From Actinomycetota bacterium (GTDB taxonomy: Bacteria > Actinomycetota > Geothermincolia > Geothermincolales > RBG-13-55-18): 35,846 nucleotides of DNA. Positions 1-7,241 of the stretch are shown one piece after another. The position numbers and the translations under genes are program-made. The number at the start of each line of letters is the position of its first letter. Positions within the stretch are counted from its first letter, which is position 1. A model generated the notes under the pieces. It was not told the DNA's origin, did not search any database, and was given only the letters and a program-made list of their open reading frames with translations. Where the stretch lies: the NCBI GenBank assembly GCA_040757835.1, contig JBFLWJ010000029.1, forward strand, positions 1 to 35,846, read 5' to 3'.

Positions 1-707
1 CAGACGTCCATGTAGTACCCCTCCCCCGACCCTATTCCCTCGATGTTGATGATGCGCACGCTGTCGCGCAGCCCGTTGGCCTCGAAGGCCTCGGCGAGGG
101 CGACGGAACCGTACCCCCCGCATTCCACGGCGCCGAGGAATGCGAAGACCAGGGTCTTTTCGGGGACCTCCTCCAGGGCGGAGAAGATGTAGGCAAGCTC
201 GAGGACGGCGCTGGCCCCGGAGGCGTTGTAGTCCGCGCCAGGATATATGGCACCGCTGGAGGCGTCGACCCCCATGCCGTCATAATTGGCGGTGAGCACG
301 ATCATCTCCCCGGAGGACGCACCGGGGATCTTGGCCAGTATGTTCGCGCAGGTGACCGGCGTACCGGGAGGGGGTGGGTCCTCGAGGAAGCAACGGTCGG
401 ACGGGACCGGGAACTCCTGCCGGTATCCGTCCAGCTCCAGCTCGTCCACGGGCTGCAGCCCAAGCCTTTCGACCCTCTCCACGAGGAACGCCTCCAGCTC
501 CTGGGAATGCGCCGACCCGGACGGACGCCCGCGCAGCGCTTCGCCGGCCATGTACTCTATGGTCTCCATCATGCGCGCCGTATCCACACTGTCCGCCAGT
601 GCGAACAGGAAAGGGTCGCCCGATGCGGGTGTTGCCGAACCGCAACCTGCCCCCGACGGGAGCAGGGAGATGAGCAGGGCGGCCGCAAGCAACCTGAGAG
701 ATTTCAT
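1..707 (-). CDS. M28 peptidase-like lipoprotein (3' end outside window)
   Basis: The frame is open to the window edge, so the C-terminus is missing. The N-terminus is a lipoprotein signal: basic start, hydrophobic run, then a lipobox ending in Cys near residue 21 (SGAGC). The body follows the M28 zinc aminopeptidase pattern: LTANYD where HxD is usual, GADYNASG for GADDNASG, GAVECGGYGS for the EE-G-GS segment, and NIEGIG for the NxDxxG strand. The first metal-ligand His is therefore Asn and the catalytic Glu is Val, so it may be inactive or act as a binding protein. The start ATG (707-705) overlaps the stop of the upstream GerMN gene as ATGA, implying coupled translation. The family call rests on overall pattern. 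Confidence 0.72.
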   Translation of the reverse strand, partial: MKSLRLLAAALLISLLPSGAGCGSATPASGDPFLFALADSVDTARMMETIEYMAGEALRGRPSGSAHSQELEAFLVERVERLGLQPVDELELDGYRQEFPVPSDRCFLEDPPPPGTPVTCANILAKIPGASSGEMIVLTANYDGMGVDASSGAIYPGADYNASGASAVLELAYIFSALEEVPEKTLVFAFLGAVECGGYGSVALAEAFEANGLRDSVRIINIEGIGSGEGYYMDV

Positions 708-1417
708 CTCTTGGGCTTTTTCCCGGAGGAGGTCCTGGTGGCCGGCTTGCCGCCCGGGGCTGGCTTGCGCCCCCTGGCGACGAAGAAGGCGATCACACCC
801 AGGGTCACGGCGCCGCCAACGCCGAGCAGTATCCACAGCCAGAGCAACCCGCCGCCGCCTTCGCTCTGTTCCTCGGGAGTGGAGCCCTCGGTGCCCGTCT
901 CGCTCTTGTCCACGCCCAGGGCGTCAAAGGCGTCCTGGGGCTGATCTCCCATGGCTTCGCCGGCCACGGTGATCCCGATGTTCTGGATCCCGGAGACCTC
1001 CTGTGCCGTTCTCACGATCTGGGTGAGGGCCTTGGCGGAGGCGTCCTCGTCACCGGAAAGGTCCAGGAGCTCGCGCGAGAGGTTGACGCTGAATTCGCTG
1101 CGGTCCTGCTTGACCGTGGTGTACTGCAGTTTCACCCCCTCGGGTATGAAGGTCTCGTACCCCGCCGCCTTCTCCTCTTCCGTGGGTCCCTTGAACAGCT
1201 CGATGAGCGCGAACTCCACCATCTGGTTGCCCCCGGTGATGTCCCGCGTCACCAGCGTCAGCTCTCCGTCCTTGTAGAGATAGATGCCGCCCGGCGTCTG
1301 GGTGACCTCGCCCTCCGTTGGTTGCGGCGGCGTCTGTTCCTGGGCGAAAGCGGCGCAGCACGGCAGAAGTATGAGTACGGCCGCGAGCGCGGCGGTGATA
1401 AGATATCTCTTATTCAT
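704..1417 (-). CDS. GerMN-domain exported membrane-anchored protein
   Basis: 237 residues. An N-terminal signal peptide (hydrophobic run, AFA/Q cleavage site near residue 25) is followed by a GerMN domain from about residue 40 to 150, containing GGIYLYKDGELTLVTRD, the FKGPTEEE loop and the FSVNLSREL strand. A membrane segment near residues 190-212 precedes a Lys/Arg/Pro-rich tail. GerMN domains occur in spore germination proteins and in LpqB-like actinobacterial envelope proteins, and are thought to bind ligands or cell-wall material. I chose the ATG at 1417-1415 because GGGAG lies about 9 nt upstream and the signal peptide begins there; a longer reading has no ribosome site. It is coupled to the downstream M28-like gene by a 4-nt overlap. 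Confidence 0.8.
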   Translation of the reverse strand: MNKRYLITAALAAVLILLPCCAAFAQEQTPPQPTEGEVTQTPGGIYLYKDGELTLVTRDITGGNQMVEFALIELFKGPTEEEKAAGYETFIPEGVKLQYTTVKQDRSEFSVNLSRELLDLSGDEDASAKALTQIVRTAQEVSGIQNIGITVAGEAMGDQPQDAFDALGVDKSETGTEGSTPEEQSEGGGGLLWLWILLGVGGAVTLGVIAFFVARGRKPAPGGKPATRTSSGKKPKR

Positions 1418-1813
1418 GCTCTTTCTCCCTTTCGTTTTAATTGCATTGTATGGACTGGGGGCTTGTTTGGGCAAGACCAGACGCACTCGTACTGTGACGG
1501 CGGCGGCCGCCCCCGGGTTCAAGGCGGCAACCCCGGCCGGGTGGACCAGGGAAGGTCGCGCGCTCCAACGCCGGCGAGATCGCGCGGTTTGCGATTAATC
1601 CGTCCCGGGGATACCCTAAAGGTATATAATTCCCGGTGACCAGGATGGCCCGGGGGAGCGGCGAGCGCCGGGATCCATCGGGGAGAAGTGGGCGCGGAAG
1701 CCGCACGGTTCGCGGCGGTGGGGAGAACGAGTGAGAGTACCATTGATATACCGTGGCGTCATGGCGCAAAACGGAGACCGCGGCGAGAGCTATCTGTCCG
1801 GGGTGGCGTCGCC
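1418..1813. promoter_or_regulatory. Intergenic region between divergent genes
   Basis: This 396-bp gap separates the minus-strand GerMN gene from the plus-strand DUF2229 gene and should hold both promoters. A perfect TATAAT occurs on the plus strand at 1625-1630 without a convincing -35 box 17 bp upstream. If used, it leaves a leader of roughly 175 nt before the GTG at 1814. I see no coding signal or RNA gene here. Confidence 0.35.
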
Positions 1814-2815
1814 GTGAAGATCGGTATCCCGCGCGCCCTCATGTTCTACCGCTACTACCCCTTCCTCGAGTCCTTTCTCGAGGGATGCGGGTGCGAAGTG
1901 AAGCCCTCCCCTCCCACCAACCTGAAGGTGCTGGGCGAGGGCACGGACATCTGCGTGGACGACGTGTGTGTGGCGGTCAAGGTCCTCTTCGGCCACGTGT
2001 CGCAGCTGGCGGGGAGGGTCGACGCCGTTCTCATACCACGCCTGGTCAGCGTGGAGAAGAAGGGTTACGACACCTTCACCTGCCCGAAGCTCATCGCGGC
2101 GCCGGACATGATCCGCTACTCCTTCCCCGGCTTGCCGGCGCCCCTGGAGTTCGTCGTGGATGTCAGCAGCATGCCCTGGTGGTGGAGCTGCCTGCGCCTG
2201 GCGAGGCGGCTGAAGCTGCCGTTGCGCGGCTTCCCCCAGGTCTACGGTAAGGCCATGCGGCAGCAGGAGAGGTTCGACGGGCTTCTCCACCGCGGGCTGC
2301 TGCCGTCCGAGGCGCTGGCGAAGATGGCCGGCGGAAACGGGAGCCCCCCTCCCGCCTATCTCTCGCAGCGGGACGTCACCGTGGCCGTGGTCGGGCACCC
2401 CTATCTGCTGGGCGACCCCATCGTCAACAAGCGGCTGGTGCACTGGCTGGACATGTCCGGGGCGAGGGTACTGGGCAGCACAATGCTGGGAAAGGAAGAG
2501 CTGGACGCCGAGGCGCGCACGCTGCCGCCGCTCTCCTGGAGCTACGAGAAGGAACTAATGGCCGCCGCGTCTCTTTTTCTCAAGCGCGGCGACGTCGACG
2601 GGGTGATCTACCTTACCAGTTTCGGGTGCGGTCCCGATTCACTGGTAACCGAGATGGTGCGCCGCGAGCTGAAACCCGCCGGCGGCCAGGTCCTTCTGGA
2701 TCTGGTGCTGGACGAGCACAGCGCCGAATCCGGGGTGAGGACGCGGGCCGAGGCCTTCGTCGACCTGCTGCGCCACCGCAAGAGAAGGTGCGCCGGGACG
2801 GGGAGGGTGCCGTGA
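1814..2815 (+). CDS. DUF2229 / acyl-CoA dehydratase activase-related protein, first copy
   Basis: 333 residues, related to the component of 2-hydroxyacyl-CoA dehydratase systems annotated DUF2229 or CoA-substrate-specific activase-related. The start is IGIPRALMFYRYYPF, typical of the family. Cysteines at about residues 25, 27, 47, 52 and 90 (the DICVDDVCVAVK and FTCPKL segments) are likely iron-sulfur ligands. The GTG at 1814 is preferred over a longer in-frame reading because GGGGTGG lies 8 nt upstream and the family begins at this motif. The stop overlaps the next gene's start as GTGA, so the two are co-translated. No BadF/HgdC-type ATPase lies nearby. Whether it handles acyl-CoA or another low-potential reduction cannot be told from sequence. 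Confidence 0.8.
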   Translation: MKIGIPRALMFYRYYPFLESFLEGCGCEVKPSPPTNLKVLGEGTDICVDDVCVAVKVLFGHVSQLAGRVDAVLIPRLVSVEKKGYDTFTCPKLIAAPDMIRYSFPGLPAPLEFVVDVSSMPWWWSCLRLARRLKLPLRGFPQVYGKAMRQQERFDGLLHRGLLPSEALAKMAGGNGSPPPAYLSQRDVTVAVVGHPYLLGDPIVNKRLVHWLDMSGARVLGSTMLGKEELDAEARTLPPLSWSYEKELMAAASLFLKRGDVDGVIYLTSFGCGPDSLVTEMVRRELKPAGGQVLLDLVLDEHSAESGVRTRAEAFVDLLRHRKRRCAGTGRVP

Positions 2816-3903
2816 AGATAGCCTTTCCCCACATGGGCAACGCCTACATCCCCCTTAAGTCCCTGGTCGAATACATGGGGGTGGAGGCGGTGGTGCCGGA
2901 GCGGCCCAACCGCAGGACCCTGGAGCTGGGAGCAAGGCACGCCCCTGAATTCGTCTGCCTCCCCTTCAAGATCACCCTGGGCGACTGCATGAACGCCCTG
3001 GAGGGGGGAGCGGACACCATGGCCATGGTCTGCGGCATGTGGGCCTGCCGCTTCGGGTACTACGCCTACGTGCAGCACCTTATCCTGAGGGACCTCGGTT
3101 ACGAGTTCGACTCCCTGCTCATCGGGAGGGAGGACTGGCGCGCGGTCTTCGACAAGGTGCGCGCCGCCGTGGGCGGGAGGAAGGTGCCCAGGCTGGCGGG
3201 GGCCTTCGCCATGCTGCGTGCCAAGGCCCGGGCGGTGGAAGAGCTGGAGGTGCTGGCGCGGAGACTGCGGCCGCGGGAGGAAGTTCCCGGTAGCACCGAC
3301 ACGCTCATGGAGGAATACCTGGAGAAGCTGGACCGTGCCGCCTCCCTGCGCGGCGTGAAGGAGCTGCGCCTGGAGCAGCACGAGGCCATGACCGCCCTGC
3401 CCCTGCGGCCGCCCAACGGCACCCTGCGCGTGCGCATCGTGGGCGAGCTGTACGTCCTGCTGGAGCCCTCGCTCAATTTCGAGCTGGTGAAGCGCCTGGG
3501 CACGCAGTTCGGGGTCGAAGCGCAGCCGGTGCTCTCCACCTACCGCTGGCTGCTCAGTTCCCTCTGGCTGGACCCGCTTCTGCACGTGTCGTCATCGCGC
3601 GCGCGGCGGGCGACACGCGCCTACCTCCCCTACGTCCTGGGCGGCGAGGAGCACATGACCATCGCCGGGACCCTGGGCGCTCCGGACGACGGCTTCGACG
3701 GGGTGATCCACGCCTATCCCCTCACCTGCATGCCGGAGAACATCTGCCGCACCATCCTGCCGCATATAACGCGCGAGAACGACATCCCCCTGCTCGACCT
3801 CTGTTTCGACGAACACACCTCCACGGTGGGGACGATGACGCGCCTGGAGGCGTTCATCGAGATGCTGCGCTCGCGCCGGGAGAAGGGCAGTCACAGCTGC
3901 TAG
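2812..3903 (+). CDS. DUF2229 / 2-hydroxyacyl-CoA dehydratase-related protein, second copy
   Basis: 363 residues, a diverged partner of the gene before it. It opens with KIAFPHMGNAYIP and has conserved cysteines at about residues 49, 59, 74 and 79 (FVCLPFK, GDCMNAL, VCGMWACRFGYYA) plus a late Cys in LTCMPENIC, consistent with a cluster-binding HgdB-like fold. The start is the GTG at 2812 that overlaps the previous stop. The two genes probably form a two-subunit iron-sulfur protein. The stop TAG (3901-3903) lies one base before the tRNA-derived repeat, so this gene originally ended a few bases from the 3' end of the convergent tRNA-Ala. Confidence 0.78.
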   Translation: MKIAFPHMGNAYIPLKSLVEYMGVEAVVPERPNRRTLELGARHAPEFVCLPFKITLGDCMNALEGGADTMAMVCGMWACRFGYYAYVQHLILRDLGYEFDSLLIGREDWRAVFDKVRAAVGGRKVPRLAGAFAMLRAKARAVEELEVLARRLRPREEVPGSTDTLMEEYLEKLDRAASLRGVKELRLEQHEAMTALPLRPPNGTLRVRIVGELYVLLEPSLNFELVKRLGTQFGVEAQPVLSTYRWLLSSLWLDPLLHVSSSRARRATRAYLPYVLGGEEHMTIAGTLGAPDDGFDGVIHAYPLTCMPENICRTILPHITRENDIPLLDLCFDEHTSTVGTMTRLEAFIEMLRSRREKGSHSC

Positions 3904-3904
3904 A

Positions 3905-3954
3905 AAAAATGGTGGAGATGAGCGGATTCGAACCGCCGACCCCCTGCTTGCAAG
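3905..3954. repeat. Left copy of 50-bp direct repeat (partial tRNA-Ala, attL-like)
   Basis: Identical over 50 bp to 5697-5746. It contains the 3' half of tRNA-Ala(TGC) in minus orientation: CCA, acceptor 3' strand, T arm, variable loop and the anticodon stem up to the first base of the anticodon loop. After position 3954 the sequence diverges completely from the tRNA. Similarity continues leftward as TAG plus A-run, with six As here and five in the other copy. Such a partial 3' tRNA duplication is the classic footprint of integration by a tyrosine integrase. Confidence 0.9.
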
Positions 3955-4055
3955 ATGCTTGCCAAAAGGATATCTGTCACCCCTCAGGTAAATAATGATT
4001 GGAGCGATACAAAGATACACATTGAAATATGAGAAGAGCGAGGGGTGGTGATTAG

Positions 4056-4899
4056 TTGACGGCGGCCGGAGAAATACAATTCGACGAAATCGGATACTGG
4101 TCGGAGGTTAAACTCGACATCGTGAGGGAGTATACGCAAGCGTATTCCACTATTCTTACGAAGAAGGGGTTCTCGCATGTTTACATAGATGGCTTCGCGG
4201 GGCCAGGAGTCAGCATAGCGAAAAGCACTGGGGAGTTTATTCCAGGAAGCCCGCTTAACGCCCTGAATATTGAACCTGGATTTGATGATTTCTATCTGGT
4301 GGACCTTGACGGAGATAGGGTCGAATACTTGAAAAGCCTCATTAGGGAACGACCGGATGTGCATATCTTTGAGGGGGATTGTAACAAGATTCTCATCGAG
4401 GAAGTATTTCCCCGAGTGCGCCATGAGGAATGCAGGCGCGGCCTTTGCCTTCTCGACCCATACGGGTTGCATCTCAACTGGCAGGTAATCGAAACCGCTG
4501 GCAAGCTTCGCACCATCGACCTCTTCTTGAACTTTCCCATCATGGACATCAACAGGAACGCCCTATGGAGAAATCCCAGAAAATGTCCCTGCTGATGGAA
4601 TAGCACGCATGAACGCTTTCTGGGGTGATGAATCATGGTGCGATATCGCGTATAAGATTAAGGCACAGCAGTCGTTCTTCGGCGACGAGGAGGAAAAATT
4701 GGGCAACGAAGAAGTGACGGAAGCGTTTCGTAGAAGGCTTCATGATGTAGGGGGATTTCTGCATGTGCCTGCCCCAATGCCCATGCGCAATACGAAAGGC
4801 TCGGTGGTATATTATTTGTACTTCGCCAGCCAGCGTGAGGTTGGAGAAAAGATAGCGAAAGATATCTTTTCGAAGTATATGAGGCGGGGTAAAGAATAA
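4056..4899 (+). pseudogene. tcmP: Three-Cys-motif partner protein TcmP, interrupted by a single-base frameshift
   Basis: TcmP is the usual neighbour of Gp37/Gp68 three-Cys-motif proteins; its function is unknown. The first frame (4056-4595, 179 aa) has YIDGFAGPG, FYLVDLDGD and LCLLDPYG, resembling methyltransferase motif I, an acidic strand-2 end and a DPPY-like motif IV; this fold reading is my inference. It stops at TGA 4593-4595. Removing one A near 4578 fuses it to the frame ending at 4899, giving NPENVPADGIARMNAFWGD, which fits the family, and a protein of about 280 residues, near the usual length. The TTG start at 4056 has AGGGGTGGTG upstream. The break may be real, an assembly error or programmed +1 slippage. 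Confidence 0.82.
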
Positions 4900-5633
4900 T
4901 GGCAAGATCCTCTATAGAGTGGACGGAATCTACTTGGAATCCAGTTACGGGCTGCACGAAAATAAGCCCGGGCTGTCGGAACTGCTATGCGGAGCGCATG
5001 TCCGGGCGCCTGAAGGCCATGGGCCACCCCAACTATGCCAACGGTTTCAAACTTACCACGCACGAGCACGTGCTTGAGATGCCTCTACGTTGGAAACGCC
5101 CTCAGGTAATCTTCGTCAACTCCATGAGCGACCTCTTCCACGAAGAGGTTCCACTGGAGTTCATAGCCAAGGTCTTTGTGGTGATGGCAGAGGCGTCACA
5201 TCACCGTTTTCAGGTGCTTACGAAACGCTCACGGCGGCTCCACGAAGTGGCAACGGTGCTGCCTTGGCCATCCAGTGTGTGGATGGGGGTCAGCGTAGAG
5301 GACGATGAGCATGTGTATCGTGTAGATTGTCTCAGACAAACGGATGCTCACATCAAATTCGTGTCTTTTGAGCCCCTGCTTGGGCCGATCCGTGACCTCG
5401 ACCTGGAGGGCATCGACTGGGTTATAGTTGGGGGGGAATCAGGTCCTGGAGCACGACCGATGGACCTCGCCTGGGCCAGGAAGATACGCGACCAGTGCCT
5501 GGCGACGAACGTGCCTTTCTTCTTCAAGCAGTGGGGAGGAGTTAACAAGAAGAGGAACGGTCGCCTTCTTGATGGTAAGACATGGGACCAAATGCCTGCG
5601 GACAGCTTGCTTGCCGGAATCGCCAGTTGCTGA
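4899..5633 (+). CDS. Phage Gp37/Gp68-like three-Cys-motif protein (DUF5131)
   Basis: 244 residues. The N-terminus has [16 protein letters not shown] followed by a C-x6-C-x2-C motif (Cys19, 26, 29), the signature of the family and reminiscent of radical-SAM cluster binding. Further family features are [49 protein letters not shown] and FFFKQWGG, so the protein looks complete and intact. The start ATG overlaps the stop of tcmP (TAATG), implying translational coupling and a joint role. No reaction is established. Composition matches tcmP rather than the flanking chromosome, supporting acquisition together. Confidence 0.9.
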   Translation: MARSSIEWTESTWNPVTGCTKISPGCRNCYAERMSGRLKAMGHPNYANGFKLTTHEHVLEMPLRWKRPQVIFVNSMSDLFHEEVPLEFIAKVFVVMAEASHHRFQVLTKRSRRLHEVATVLPWPSSVWMGVSVEDDEHVYRVDCLRQTDAHIKFVSFEPLLGPIRDLDLEGIDWVIVGGESGPGARPMDLAWARKIRDQCLATNVPFFFKQWGGVNKKRNGRLLDGKTWDQMPADSLLAGIASC

Positions 5634-5696
5634 TCGCTATCTTTCTGTAACGGGTAATGTCATCAATCCTATGGAATATCCGGAGCCTCCGCTTAG

Positions 5697-5746
5697 AAAA
5701 ATGGTGGAGATGAGCGGATTCGAACCGCCGACCCCCTGCTTGCAAG
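5697..5746. repeat. Right copy of 50-bp direct repeat (within intact tRNA-Ala, attR-like)
   Basis: Identical to 3905-3954. Here the repeat continues into the 5' half of the tRNA, so the gene is complete. The right boundary of identity falls at the 5' side of the anticodon loop, a known crossover location for tRNA-targeting integrases. Confidence 0.9.
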
Positions 5747-5776
5747 GCAGGTGCTCTCCCACTGAGCTACATCCCC
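5702..5776 (-). tRNA. tRNA-Ala (anticodon TGC), CCA encoded
   Basis: Read on the minus strand, the gene folds into a full cloverleaf: acceptor GGGGATG/CATCTCC, D stem GCTC/GAGC, anticodon stem CCTGC/GCAGG with loop CTTGCAA (anticodon TGC), and T arm GGCGG-TTCGAAT-CCGCT. The acceptor holds a G3-U70 wobble pair, the alanine identity element. The terminal CCA is encoded at 5704-5702. The body is 72 nt without CCA. The 3' half is duplicated at 3905-3954. Confidence 0.97.
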
Positions 5777-5803
5777 ACCGCAGGTCCTCGCGTGTCTTCC
5801 TGC

Positions 5804-5809
5804 ATTATA
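5804..5809 (-). promoter_or_regulatory. -10 box for tRNA-Ala
   Basis: A perfect TATAAT on the minus strand, 28 bp upstream of the mature 5' end, would give a leader of about 20 nt. No good -35 box is visible at the right distance, so the call rests on the -10 and its position. Confidence 0.5.
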
Positions 5810-6113
5810 AACCATCGCCATCGCCGCGCGGTTTGACGCGTGAGCGAGCGGTTATATGGTTATAAGGGGCGCGGACGTCCGCATCGCGGTAGAAACGTCC
5901 TGGCCGGAGGGGAGCGGAGGCCCGGCAAAGGGAACCCGGGACCGTGGAAAGAAAGTCTATATAATGGTCGATGGGCGTGATTCCCTTGTGGTCGCGCCGA
6001 AGTAGGAATGTTGTTTATCATATGAGGTAAACAGCCTGGATGCTACAGTATATGCTGGTTTTTAACGGCGTGGCTCGAATCGCGGGAGAGGCATCCAGAA
6101 GAGAGGTACGATC
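5810..6113. promoter_or_regulatory. Upstream region of the deacetylase gene with an operator-like dyad
   Basis: No gene is seen in this stretch. On the plus strand TTGACG (5833-5838) is followed by AT-rich candidates for a -10, and a second TATAAT occurs at 5960-5965. An inverted repeat TGTTTA-N10-TAAACA at 6012-6033 has the geometry of a dimeric regulator site upstream of the start at 6114. Which promoter is used is undecided. Confidence 0.35.
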
Positions 6114-7205
6114 ATGACCGAAAGCGTGCAGAGACCGGTCAGAAGGCGTCCGCGGCAGAGGATAAGGTTCACCCGCCGCTTCTATGTCTTGCTGGGCGGT
6201 ATCGCCCTGCTGGTACTGGTCATCATCCTCATCTCCGCCCTCGCCTCCGGCGGTGGCGGCGAATCCATCGAGAGTGCCGTATCCATGGTCGGAGGGATGA
6301 ACGAGGGAGAGCTCTACAACCTCAAGGTGAACGAGCTGGGAGCGGTGATGGTGCTCGAATACCACAAGATAGGCGAGGAGGGACGGTGGTCGCGCACTCC
6401 CGAGAACCTCCGGGCCGACCTGGAGTTCCTTTACAACGAGGGCTACCGCTGCGTCAGCATGAAGGACTATGCGACCAACAATATCGCCGTCGAGGCGGGA
6501 TATACGCCGGTCGTCCTGACCTACGACGATTCCGACCCCTCCCAGTTCAGGTACATCGAGGAGAACGGACAGACGGTCATCGACCCCCGCTGCGCCATGG
6601 GCGTCATGGAACAGTTCGACAGGGATTACCCCGACTTCAACATCACCGCCACCTTCTATGTCGAGCCCAGGCTCTTCGGGCAGGACGAATACATCCAGCA
6701 GAAACTGGACTACCTGGTGGCCAACGGCTACGACATCGGCAACCACTGCGTCACCCACCCCGAGCTCGCCAAGCTCGACGACACCGCCGTCCAGGAGGAG
6801 ATAACCGGCAACATCGAGGCGGTGCAGGCGTATCTTCCCGGTTACGAGGAGAAGAGCTTGGCCCTTCCTTACGGGTCGGAACCCGCCAACAAGTCGCTGG
6901 CGCTGGGGGGGAGCACGGACGGCATCACCTACAGCTTCGTGGCTTCGCTGCTGGTGGGCGCCAATCCGGCGCCGTCGCCGTGCGATTACTCCTTCGATCC
7001 CGTGCGGGTCCCGCGCGTGCAGGCCCTCGACCCCTCGCTGGACACCGGCGATTCCGGTATCTATGCCTGGATACAGTACTTCATGGAGAACCCTGAGCGG
7101 CGCTTCCGCAGCGACGGCAACCCGGGCACCGTAACCGTGCCCAAGCACATGATAGACAGGGTCGATCAGAGCAAGCTCGGCGACAGGGAACTGAAGACAT
7201 ACTAG
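6114..7205 (+). CDS. Membrane-anchored polysaccharide deacetylase (NodB-like)
   Basis: 363 residues. A basic N-terminus and one transmembrane segment (residues 24-45) place the catalytic domain outside the cell. NodB-type motifs are TYDDS at 136-140, in place of the common TFDDG, and H211-x3-H215 in GNHCVTHPEL, giving the Asp-His-His metal triad. The family removes acyl groups from N-acetylated sugars in peptidoglycan or exopolysaccharide; the substrate here is unknown. The ATG at 6114 has GAGAGG about 8 nt upstream. The following gene, in the same orientation, encodes a predicted extracellular glycosidase with a similar Arg-rich N-terminus plus one membrane span, so the pair probably remodels one surface polysaccharide. 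Confidence 0.88.
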   Translation: MTESVQRPVRRRPRQRIRFTRRFYVLLGGIALLVLVIILISALASGGGGESIESAVSMVGGMNEGELYNLKVNELGAVMVLEYHKIGEEGRWSRTPENLRADLEFLYNEGYRCVSMKDYATNNIAVEAGYTPVVLTYDDSDPSQFRYIEENGQTVIDPRCAMGVMEQFDRDYPDFNITATFYVEPRLFGQDEYIQQKLDYLVANGYDIGNHCVTHPELAKLDDTAVQEEITGNIEAVQAYLPGYEEKSLALPYGSEPANKSLALGGSTDGITYSFVASLLVGANPAPSPCDYSFDPVRVPRVQALDPSLDTGDSGIYAWIQYFMENPERRFRSDGNPGTVTVPKHMIDRVDQSKLGDRELKTY

Positions 7206-7241
7206 GAAAGGAGGAGCGGGGGACCGCAGGTCGCCCGCGGT

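Larger units (their letters stand above)
3905..5746. mobile_element. Integrase-less tRNA-Ala-integrated island carrying tcmP and DUF5131
   Basis: About 1.8 kb bounded by 50-bp direct repeats of the 3' half of tRNA-Ala. The intact tRNA is kept at the right end and the displaced 3' half at the left, as expected for integration downstream of a tRNA gene. Base composition is visibly more AT-rich than the surroundings. Only two genes are present, TcmP and a Gp37/Gp68-like protein. There is no integrase, excisionase or transposase, so the element either lost its integrase, was mobilised in trans as a satellite, or is a remnant after deletion. Confidence 0.78.

Noticed and set aside
3905..3954. Second tRNA gene
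   Set aside because: Only the 3' half from the anticodon loop onward is present; no 5' half follows, so it is a fragment left by integration.
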